A stretch of DNA of 64,000 nucleotides from Prostheceraeus crozeri. Its lineage: Eukaryota > Platyhelminthes > Polycladida > Euryleptidae. The stretch is from contig CAJQUW010002218.1 of the NCBI GenBank assembly GCA_907163375.1, forward strand, positions 1-64,000, written 5' to 3'. Every line of letters starts with the position of its first letter. Position 1 is the stretch's first letter. A program made the translations under genes and the position numbers. Below the pieces are notes generated by a model, which saw only the letters and a program-made list of their open reading frames with translations, did not search any database and was not told the DNA's origin. This document shows, one piece after another, positions 35,801 through 47,800 of this stretch.

Positions 35801-38800
35801 ATACGAATTGCATCCGTTCTTTATTGTTCATCAGTCCCATTTGGACGTCGTCGTTTTTATCGCTTTCGTCTTTGGAATCCTCGTCGAGGCGACATTTCTT
35901 TTGTTGAGCTTCATGTAAGAGGTCTTCGTCGTCAAATTCATCGGCAATGACAATGTCATCATCGAACGATACGAAGTCAACGAACTCTTCTGGTGTCATA
36001 TTTCTTGGGACTGCAACGTCATGTAAGGCATCACCCGCTAAACTGTCAATTTCGCATTCGTTGACTGGTTCCTCTCGCCGGAAGCCTGCTTTCTTGAAGC
36101 AGTTCTGAATCGTCTGTTGCTTCACCTGCTTCCAGGATTCGTTCGCGATGTAGACAGCATCAATTAAGCTTATGCTGCTGGCAACGGTTTGAGCGCGATG
36201 GTTTTCATCGACATCCAGTTCCATGACGATACGGTCGTTCAGTGTCAATCTATAGTGTCCCTTCCAATTTCGGATGACACCTTGGTCCATCGGCTCGATC
36301 AAACTCGTCACATTTGGTGGCAAGAAATGTGGAGTGATGTTCGTCAGGTCAGTTGAAACATGTCCCGAACAGTTGTCCACGAGAAGGCAAACACGTCTGC
36401 CTGTCAATCGTAATTTCCTGTCCCATTTCTTCATCCACGACATAAAGATTGCGCAAAACATCCAAGCCTTTGTTGAGAGTTCGTAGTCATACGGAAGCTT
36501 CGACACATCCTTAGGGAAGCAGCGAGGTCGACGACTCTTTCCGAGCACGAGTAGAGGTCGTCTTTCCTTTCCAGACATATTAGCACAGAGCAGTGCTGTT
36601 ATCCTTTCTTTCGCTGTCTTCCCTCCACTGAGCTCTGTGTTAGCCAAACAATGTCCTTTATCACTGACAGCCCTGTAATAAAGGCCAGTTTCGTCGGCAT
36701 TAAAGATGTCATCGTCTTAAAATTCACTGAGGTTCTTTGGAAGAGTTTCACGAATCCAGTCGTTTGCCGTGTCGTTATCAGCGTCTTGTTTTCGCCTTGC
36801 TGCCTCTTAAACTTGGTGTTAAACCGGCTCTTCCAACGCCACAGCCAACCAGATGAAGCTTGGAAGCTGTCGTTGCCTTTGACCGACGCGATGCGTTTAG
36901 CTTTTGCTTGAATTTCTGGTCCGGATAAGTGAGCACCTAGAGCACATTTCTGTTTCACCCAAATGAAGAGAGCTTCGTCTATGTCTTCGTCACCGCCTCC
37001 TCTCGTCCTCTTTCGACCGCTTGCTTTTTCCTTGTCAATTTGCTGCTGAATTACAGCTTTCTGTTTCACAAGACGACAAACACATGCAGCGTAGACCCCG
37101 AACTTGTCAGCAATGGCTTTCTGGCTTGATCCGTCTGACTTGAGTTCCTTCAGAAGCTGGGCCTTTTGTTTGAGTGTAAGATCTACGCGATTCTTTGGCA
37201 TGATAAACGGACGGACGGAAGGTGCACTGCAATGTCAGTTTATCAGGACATCGAATGAATTTCGAGAAGTATGAATCCTTTATCGTGTGTTCATTCGCTG
37301 CATCCAAGACAAAAGAGTAAACGTCATTAGCTTTTACTCATTGCTACAGTGAAAGTTTCCTCTATCTATAGAGCATTGGTGAAGACGATGACGGTGCGAT
37401 TTCCAAGAAAAATTAGGCACGCTTCACGTAGCAGCAGGGGAAATGGAAAAAACGACCAATGAAAGCTGTCAGACACGAAGCAGCGTTGATGCGAATCCTT
37501 TTGAACGAGTTGAGGTCTACGATTCCTGTATACTTACAGTATACTCGATTGCGATTAACGAGGTGATAGGACGAAAAAATTGCGATTAAGAGAGGTGATT
37601 TCAATAGAAAAAAACGTTCCCTGAATGGAATTACGATTAACGAGGGATTACGATTAGCGAGGTTGCGATTAACGAGGCTCGACTGTACTTATTTCATGAA
37701 ATAATGATAATTTTCTTGCAATTATAAGCAATTTGATCTGCTTCCAGCATAATAATCATTATTCATGCACATTTCTACATGTATACATCGTGAAAAAAGT
37801 TCAACAGAGTGATGCTCATGAGAGTGCTGTTCATTGAATAGCTAGTTATTGGAATTCATTGCATTATAAAACTTTTAGGTCAAGTTGGTCGTCTGGACGA
37901 ATTCGTGCCTGTTTCTTTTCTTGAAAAGAGGATAGTGATAGGATAAGAAAATATAAGATCATAGGCATGAAGCAAAGTTTCCGTTGCGTTCATCACAATG
38001 TGTGGCCATGTGCAAATTGTTAACCTGTTCCGACAGAAAATTGCTGAAAATGTAACCTTTTTAAAGTTTTGTTTCATTTGTTTGGTCATCAAAAATATAT
38101 GAGGCTGCCATGCATCAAGCTCTGCGGGATTCTTCAGGAATACATACAGCAAATAAAAGTGCATAACGCCATCATATAGTCCGCTCGCCAGTGCGATGTT
38201 CTGCAGGGCAAAAAAGGATTGTTTTACTTGGTGCAATTTTACTTCTATAATAAAGCACCCGAAAAGATGAAGGCGCCTCAGTTCGTGGAATTGCACATGC
38301 ATAAAAGTCTGCATCAACTTTCTGCAAACTTTTTTCCAGCTGATTTCTTGCCCCGCTTGAATAGGATTCAACTGACAATATTGTTTGTCTTCGATGAAGT
38401 TGCTTAGCATGTCAGTTATCCAATTTCAGATATCCTTTAATGCAAATTTGTTAGATTTCCTGTCTGAAAAAGAATGATGCATGTCAAAATTGCGTTGTTG
38501 CTCTAAATAAATTGCAAATTGACATCTCACTTTCTTTTTTTTAGGACAAAGCCTTTCAGCAAGTAGTTCGTGTGCTTATGTCATTCAAAGGCAGCAACAT
38601 CGAAGAAGCTGTGAAAACCCTTAACTCAGATCAGGTGGACTATCTAATGAAATATATTTATCGCGCCTTCGAGAACCCTTCCGAAAATAATGTCCTGTTG
38701 TTGACCTGGCACGAAAAGGTAAGTTCAGTGACTTCTCGCTACTAAAGTTGCCAAAATTTGACTTCCTACGCCGGTATTGGACAAAAACAAAAATAATTAA

Positions 38801-41800
38801 ATAGTTGCAAAACTTAAAGTAAATTTATAACATTGATATCAAACTTATGCAGAACTTATAAAATTGAAATAAGCGCGTCACTATAGCTGGCAGTCGATTG
38901 TGTATTCGCTTCAAAACATGAAACATCGGGTTATTCCTATCAAATGTCATGAGAAAGTATGTGCAGATAGTTTAATCAGGGACTTTCAAGGCCATAGTTG
39001 CAGGCCCAGCGCCGAATATAATATTTCTTAAAATGCCCTCGATTCCTCTCGGCAGTGTCAAACGGAAGACTGCGGTAAAATTCCATATTCGGGGGTCACA
39101 GTCAACAGAAAGAATCAAAAAGTAAATAATTGAGATAGTGGCAAAAAATGCGGAAGTTCGACTATTGTCTATTTGTAGTCAGGTGGTTATTTGTTTGATG
39201 ATTCAATAGAATTATGCTTAATTGTAAAATCAAAAATTGCGGATAAAGTGACCACATTCTTTCATGTCATCCATCATTTGCTTATTTTCGGAAACTCTCG
39301 TCATCTTAACCAGCGCTGTGGCCTTGTGGTAGAGTGTTCGCTCTGCGTCTGACCTTGGTTCAAACCGAGGACTTTTAAAATAGGTATGCTCTGCATTCTT
39401 GCTAGACACTCCGCACAAAAAGAATGAGAGTGGGACCACATGGAAGAAAAGTTCTGTGCTTAATGTGCTTCGTAGCATAAACAAGGTTCATTTTTTTTCA
39501 TCAAATAGCGATAGCGGTTTGGATTTAAGTCAAGGTCACAGATTCAATTCTTCTTTTGAAGCCACCGCCTCATGGGCTCATCTTCTTGCATTTTAAGGAA
39601 CTTTGTATTTCTAATGTATCTTAAATTACGGTGATTTGTTATCCTTGGAAGTCGAGGAAGTTTCCTAGTCCAGGAAAATTTCCGGGGCTAGCTTCCAATC
39701 TGAAGGGAATAACAAAGTGTCTAAATAAGCATGCGTATCTGTACAATGATCGCATTCGAACTTTCTAACTTATCGAATGATCATTATTTCAAATTTGAAC
39801 TCTAATTTTTTATCAAAGATGCTTATTTCAATGACGTGAAATATCTTTTCAGCGCAGTACTTTCTGTGATGTATAAGGGTTCTTGGAATTAATATATACC
39901 GTAATTGATAAAGGTAATTGCTTGTATCAAAACTGTCAACTTAAGGGTTTATGTTGTCTCTCAGCAATATTTTCTAATTGTTTGTCTTAACAGAGTGGTT
40001 GTATGACAAAAAATATTGTCAGTCTAAGGCCCTTATTTCCGCAATGAAAATTATGCAGTTACTGTCTCTAAATTCATCCTTATAGAACACATTAGTTATT
40101 AAAAATCAAATTTTTGAGCCAACATTCAATTGGTTTAAGATGCTCGTTGTAATTTGAATGATGAATCCACTTTAATTCTGTATAGAACAAGGTAAATAAG
40201 ATCAAGGATGGAGTGAATTGCTTTAAGTGTGCATTATGATGTCAAAGACATTGGTTGCCAGAATTATTGATGTCTGCTTAGTGATAAAAAATAATTAAAG
40301 TTTGCAAATTTGGCCTACATTGGAGAAACTACATGAGTAGAAAAACCTTAAAACGAATGCTGATGAATCATCAGATTAGTATACCAACAACAATTTATGA
40401 TATTTTCAAGGTGTAGTAATACTGCTAATCCTAAAATTGATTTTCAAAGTCCACTGAAGCATTCAAGACGTTTTGATATGATAGAAAGTATACCTTTTTC
40501 CATAGCTGTTGTCAAACTTTCCATAGTTGATGTCAATTTCTCATTCACGCAATGTTAACAAAGAATGTATTGAAATGAAAATATCTCAATCCATTGTTCC
40601 ACAGTTGATGACAAAATTTGCATACTCGATGTCAATGTGCAGATATCTATGGTACTTGTGAAATCTAAATTTTCTCAGTGTGTAAGTCGCATTCTTGTTA
40701 TATTTGTTGCATAAGGAAAGTCTATCTTTGCTGCAAGTCACTAATCATAACTTTCAAACCTGATAAATTCCAAGTTTTTTTCCCGTTAATTGTTTTTCGA
40801 AGCAACATGTCTAAACGACGAATACCTGATGTCGATCGCAATCGTTTGATAGACGCTTACATATCTGGCAAAGATTACATCGATTTGGCAGATTCACTTA
40901 ATGTGAATCAACGATCAGCTTATCGAATAATTCGTCAATATAAGCAATCAGGCAAGCGTGAAGATTCACAATCTGGGGGTGCTCCTCCACGAAAAATTTC
41001 TCCTGAAATGGTTAATGAACTTATTTCGTTCATTGAAACGAAACCGACTGCCACGTTGGCAGAGATGAAAAACTACATATTCCAACTCCATGTAGGTATC
41101 ACGACGATCATGCGTCATCTCGATGGTGCTCTCATAACATTAAAGTTGACACGAGCGGTTCCATTCCAGTGGAACTCTGATCTTGTGAAGATAGAGCGCA
41201 GAGAATACGCTGAGTGGATGATGGGCGGTGGTGTTGAAAAGACACTAGTCTACACAGACGAGTGCGGTTTCAATCTGTGGACAGCCAGAACACAGGGACG
41301 ATCTGCCCGCGGAACACGAGCGGTGAGAATGGTGGAGGGCCAGCGAGGTCTGAATTTGACTGTTTGTCTCGCTGTATCATCACAATATGGCCTCGTTCAT
41401 TTCACCTTTATTGAGGGTGGAATGACAAAGGATGCATACTCATCCTTCATCAGTGAAGTTTCCTCATTATTGGAGGATGAGGAAATTGTGATTATTCAAG
41501 ACAATGCCCCATCACATAAAGATGTCCCACATTTTAATGATAGCCATTCTGTTTTCTCTCTTCCGCGATATTCTTAAATATAACTGAAAATGCCATTTCT
41601 TGCCTCAAAAGTGCAGTAAAGCGCCAACTATCTTCTCCGGACGTCCAAATTGCAAAGATCTGTTTCAAACAACGATGTGGCTCGACAGCAGGGCATTACT
41701 CTGCAGAGACTTCGCCTGAATATTCTGAGAGACATCATTGAAAATAATTTCCATGTTATCACTCCAGCAAAATGTTCTCGATGGTTTGCGCATTCACTAA

Positions 41801-44800
41801 CATATATGGATCGATGTCGTGAATTCGAAGATATTTTGAGTTAGCTTTTTGAATACAAAAAAATTCATTTTTGAAATGCTGCCTTCTTGTATGAGACTTT
41901 GAAACAGTATCCTACGAATAGGTCCGTACATAGAATGCTTTGATTTGTTAGATGATCATTTTAAATTCGTGATTCTTTTATGGGTAATGACTGTATACAT
42001 GGAAATGATGCTCGCGATGGAACAATGCTCGCGACTGTCCACTTAAAGGCATGCAAACAAATGAAAATTATGTAAAAACAGGCTATATACATGTAGAAAT
42101 CTGAAGAATTTAGGGTTAATTAGCAATCTATTCGAAGAATAGCAAAGATGAATTTTTGATTTCTGCAAAAAGATACGTTGATGTCATTGCTTAGAAGTAC
42201 CATAGATATCTGCACATTGACATCGAGTATGCAAATTTTGTCATCAACTGTGGAACAATGGATAGAGATATCTTCATTTCAATACATTCTTTGTTAACAT
42301 TGCGTGAATGAGAAATTGACATCAACTATGGAAAGTTTGACAACAGCTATGAAAAAAGGTATATTTATCTGTTTAGAATCAAGCTTTAATCGAACATTTT
42401 CACCTCTGCAATGCCTTCCTAGAAGATGAATCATTTTTTCAATATACTAGCACGACAATAATGCATTGTCTCGTAATGAATCATTGAGATGTTGATTCGA
42501 GTGTCATTGGCATATCAGTGGAAGCTGATAGTAAATTGTGAACAGATGCGATGTGCTTCAGTAAGTTACTTGAGATCTGTGTTTATCTTAAACTGTCAAT
42601 ACGCGAATGACTTCCAAGATGGCATGATTATTGAATATGCACAATAAAGACAAGCAGGAACCGATATTTGCGTGAATGAACTGCATGTAAGCCTAACATG
42701 CATCTTTGAAATACTTATTCAACTGAAATTATTTCATAGAATGTGAAACATCTGGGAAGGAATTATTATATATTTTCTCAGAAACATCTTCCTCTCTTAA
42801 GCATATTTTGCTTTTGAAATTCTCGTGCTAGGAGCTACATATCTATATTGAATTATCTTCTGTGCTTGATGCATCAAATGCAAACATTAGCCTTACATAG
42901 AAGAACCTACCTGCACAAAACTTAAAAAGCAAAACGAAAGACCAAATAGAATGAAAAGATAGAAAGCACTTCACGAAGTCATGCGCGCCACTGCGAGGGT
43001 TGGTTCACACACACACACACACACACACTGGAAGCTTTTTAGGATCAATATAGACTCCGCAGTGTTTTCTTTCAGTTGATAAGGTCTGGAGCTTGAATAT
43101 GTGATTTTTCTATGGTTCCAGTCCCGCATCCCGGATACCATCCCTTTCCGATTGATTATAGCACACGGCTGATTTTATTAACCGCAATTTTTGATCAGCG
43201 GAGTCCATTGTGATGGTGAGTGCAAAACACTAAAGGGTAATAAATTTAACGTTATTTCTGTTTTACGTAGCGTCGCTTGCTAATGAAAATTCAATGACGA
43301 TATCAGGAACTTTGTGAAGAAAAAAACAGCATTATATTGTTAAAACTTTGTTTATTTGCTGGATGACATCGTCGCTAGGGTAGTCTATTATCAAGGTGTT
43401 TATAGGCAACCACGTAACCGAGAAGAATCACGAGATGGATTTCTTCAATATAACCACGGTGGATAGAGAGACTCGTTGGAGAGTGAACTCTTAAAGAAGC
43501 CATATGGGCCAGAAAACTCGTTAGCAAGAATCGTGTTAGGTTTGACTTTTATGTAGAATGACTGTATATAGTGACTTATGTATTTTGTTTTAACTTGAAT
43601 GTGCAGTGTATATATTTATTTGTTGGCCTTTTCCTTGTTATGTACGTTTTTCATCATCGCCTTTTCTCTTTTTTATTTCTTTCTCTCCTGTATTTATTAT
43701 TGCTTTAGTTTCATTTTTTGTATCAATTCATTTATTTATTTTGTGCGTCTTTTGCTGTCTTTTAATTCCTTTTTTGTTGTTAGCATTAATATTTAGGCTT
43801 TCTTCTCAATCAACATATCATTTCACTATTTCATTTGTTCTTGCCGTCTATACCTATATTCTATAACCTTTCAGTATTGTTCAAACATTTCTGTATATTA
43901 ATTTTTTCTCGTTTGGTATTTTTCCATATCATTTGTGTGACTGTTTCCGTTCCTGCTAATCAGCTCTATTCTTTTGATGTTGATAAGTCATTGCTACTGA
44001 GTAAGTAGGGTTGTCAGCCGATATTTCACCTGTCAATTTTCTATGAAAGTCGTTTACATATCTCCAATTCCTAATTAGACGGTATTAATTGCACAATTAA
44101 GGCCTTATAATTTCCTATGTAATGCCAGGGATGTCTATGAAGCATAGAAGCACTTTCTATGTTTCATAAACATCCCCGATAATGCCATTGAGGTAGGGTA
44201 GGAGGATTTCACCGTCCATCTTCGCATTCCCAGTGAAAATGGCATTGTTACTGAGTAAGTAGGGTTGTCAGCCGATATTTCACGTGTGATTTTTCTATGA
44301 AAGTCGTTTATATAGCTCCAATTTCAAATTAGACGGCCTTAATTGCATGATTAAGGCCGTCTAATTTGCTATGTATACAGATCAAAATCTTGGATTTTTG
44401 ATGTCATAAATTTTTAGTTCAGTAACAATGCATTACCTTTCAAATGATCAGCCTAAATCGTCTGGCGCTACGCGCCGACGATTTAGGCTGTCATTTGAAA
44501 GGTAATATATCTTCATTGTTCCACATTGTAAAGTTAATTTCATTGTGTCAGCATGTTTTTCGATAATTGATCATGAATTGATGTCACACAGTGTCTGCAT
44601 GTCATATGCCATTCTGTCATTCCGTTGAAAAAGACTATCGGTAGTGGTTGAAAAGGCCTTCCAGATTGAAATCGGCGTTATGTGTTTGCAACATCAGCAA
44701 ATTGGGCTCCCCACACGGAAAGTATACACAGTCTTTATGTTAAGGCGAACTTGTGTAGTAACTAGCTTTGGGAATTTTCCGCATCAAAGGAAGAAATTCA

Positions 44801-47800
44801 GATGAATTAGTAGAGTGTAGTCCTTTAAATGATATGACAAAGCAACACCGGAATCTCGACGCGCATTCCTGAGAAAATAATCAGGAGTTCTTGAAGTTTT
44901 TTATTTTCGTTGTTTACTTTCATATTAGATATGTATTGTGGAAAACTTTGACGATACGCAAACAGAATTTCTGAAGTATGAAAATTTAGTCAATCTTGAT
45001 AAAACATCGAAATGTTTGTTTTATGAAATATTGAGGACATTCGAATGAATTCTCTCATTGATTCAACTGACATGCAAATTTCATTCTCGTTTGTCGGCAA
45101 GTCATTGAAGCCGTGCTAGCAAATGGAAAAAGTTATGATAAGTCGCAGGTTCGTCCTGCACTGAAGAATGAGCCTATACGAGCGTAAGCTCAATATCACT
45201 GGCGATGTAGTGAGGATGGGCCTCTGAAAAATGCCTTGGCTTGGGTGGTGTGTTGACGATTGTGATGTTACATGTACGTGTGGGAGATGGCTTGTGACTT
45301 TCGGTGCCACAGGTCGTATAATCATCAGCAATCAACTGCTTTGAAAATACAGTATTATTTTTCTACATAAATTTTTGCTTATAGTGAATGCTACCAATAA
45401 TTTGACTTTTGAGTAGCATGATGATACAAATTATGAACACAAGACAAATTATGAATCTGCTGATCGGGCTGTCGATCACGTCTGATATTCACACTATCTT
45501 AAGTTCATTGCATTGAGTATTCATTTTAATGCTCCTTTTTAACACAATACTCTCGTTCAAGTTTTGTGCACCAGTGATGATCAACAGTTTGTGCTTGTGA
45601 AATTATAAAGCAATTAGATTGCCAAACATCGAGTTGTATACTCACTTGATCAATGGGAACATGCTTCAATAGCAGTCATTTCATCCAATATCAGGAATCT
45701 TGTCCAGTTCGCATCCCTTAACATAATACAACACCCTATTTAATATGGGGAGATAGAAATTTATTTTCATAAATCCATATTAAACAGCCAGTAGGGGCAT
45801 GCGGTCGGAAAAATCATGCCAAGCAAATTGAAATTCCTTCACTATGGATTTGAAATTGCATGTTGAAGGTACACACTGAGGGAGGTAGTTTCGCGTTGGA
45901 AGTTTATGTTAGCAGCATGAGTGGAAAGGCTAGGGAAGTTGCAGATGTGTTGAGGAGGAGAAGGATTGAAGTGTGTTGTTTTCAAGAGGTGCGTTTCAAA
46001 GAACGAAGGTGTTCGTTTCCTACAAGGTGGCGAAAATACAAGGTACAAGATGTTTTAGAAAGGCAGTACTAAAGGACATAATGGAGTTGCAATCGCGGTA
46101 AAGAAGAACTATTGAAAATGTTGTGAAAGTGCTGAGAGTGAGTGAAAGACTTATGGCTGTTGACATCGTGATGGAAACGTAGGCAATCACTTTTGTGTCA
46201 TTGTACGTACCAAAGGTTGGGCGATCTCAGCAAGAAAATGACTACTTCCACGACAAACTGAGCGAACTTCGGAAACTGAAAGGGAAGTATGTCATCCTCG
46301 GTGATTTGAATGGTCACGTCGTCCAAATGGCAAATGGATGCGATGGCGTTCATGGAGGAAAAGGATTTGGGGACAGAAATACAGAAGGTAAAGCTATTCT
46401 CGACCTCTCCTTGAGCTTCGATCTCGTTGTTGCTAACACTTTTTTCACCACGGAAACACAGAAACTGGTGATTCACGAATCGGGTGAAGCGAAGACGACC
46501 GCTAACTACATGTTACTTAAAAAGGCTAGATTTGAAAGATAGAAAAGATGTGAAGGTAATACCAGGCGAGTAGTCCATTTCTCAACACAAGCTGCTTGTG
46601 ATGGATATGAAGGTGATACAAAGAGCAGAGAGGTACAGAAAACTTACCGAAGGTAAACTGAAAACTTGGAAGTTAAGAAAGGAACACGGAAGAAAAGCTT
46701 TTGGAAGAGGCAGAGAAGATAGTTGTTCACGGCGATAGCACGAATGAAAGATGGACGTGCTTGGAAGACGGCTTGAGAAAAGCAGCAGAAAATGTGTGTG
46801 GCCGCTCAAAAAGTGAACGTGCACGAGCCCAGACATAATGGTGGAACGAGACGGTAACGGAGGCATTGAAGAGAGAGAAAACGGATGGAGTACAAAAAAG
46901 TGGAGGAAAGAAAGGACCGCGGAAAACTGGATGACAAACAACGCAAGAAAAGAGGCAAAGAAAGCGATTGCATATGCGATGCAGGAGAAGCTCAAACAGA
47001 TGGAGAAAGATCTAGATAAGAGAGATTGTACAACAGTATTCAGGATTGCAAAGCAAAGATCAAGAGAAAAGAAGGATGCTATCGGTAAACCATGCATTCA
47101 CGATGAAGGTGGAATGTTGAGGATGGAGATTGAGGAGAGATTGGTATGGAGGCAGTAGAGCACAAACCTGATGAATGTTTAGAACGCATGGACCAGCAGT
47201 GATCATTCGACGTCGGCTGAAGGCCCCTGGGAAGAGATAATTATTGATGAGACAAAAAGACGTGGAAAACGATGAAATGATGTCGTGTGAAATGATGACA
47301 AGCGATGTATTGTTTAAACAGTTATGCTCAGTTGCGAATGGATTACTGAGAGGTAAATGCATGCATCACTCTTGGAAAAGAAGCATAACAATTCCTTTGT
47401 ACAAAGGAAAAAGGAAATGCTATAGAGTACTGTAACTACCGTGCGATCAAGCTATTAGAGCACAGCATGAAAATCGTCGGAAAGATTCTTGAAAGGAGGT
47501 TGAGAAAGATGGTTTCTTTACGTCATATCAGTATCGTTTTGTCCCAGGCAGAGACACTATTGACGCCATTTTTATCTTGCGACAACTGCAGGAAAAAATA
47601 CTTACCGAAAGATATAGAGCTATATATCTCACTTTCCTGGATCTAGAGAAAGCTTTTGACACAGTGTCTAAGAAATTGATCGAACACACATTGAGAAAAA
47701 GGGGTGTTGTAGAATGTTACGTTCAAACGGTCATGAGAATGCATGAAGATGCGATGTCTCAAGTGAGGGTGGAAGGATGCGTTTCTGGTTGGTTTCCTAT

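Noticed and set aside
43599-43866. Hydrophobic small membrane proteins
   Set aside because: Overlapping frames in a T-rich tract; hydrophobicity follows from base composition.
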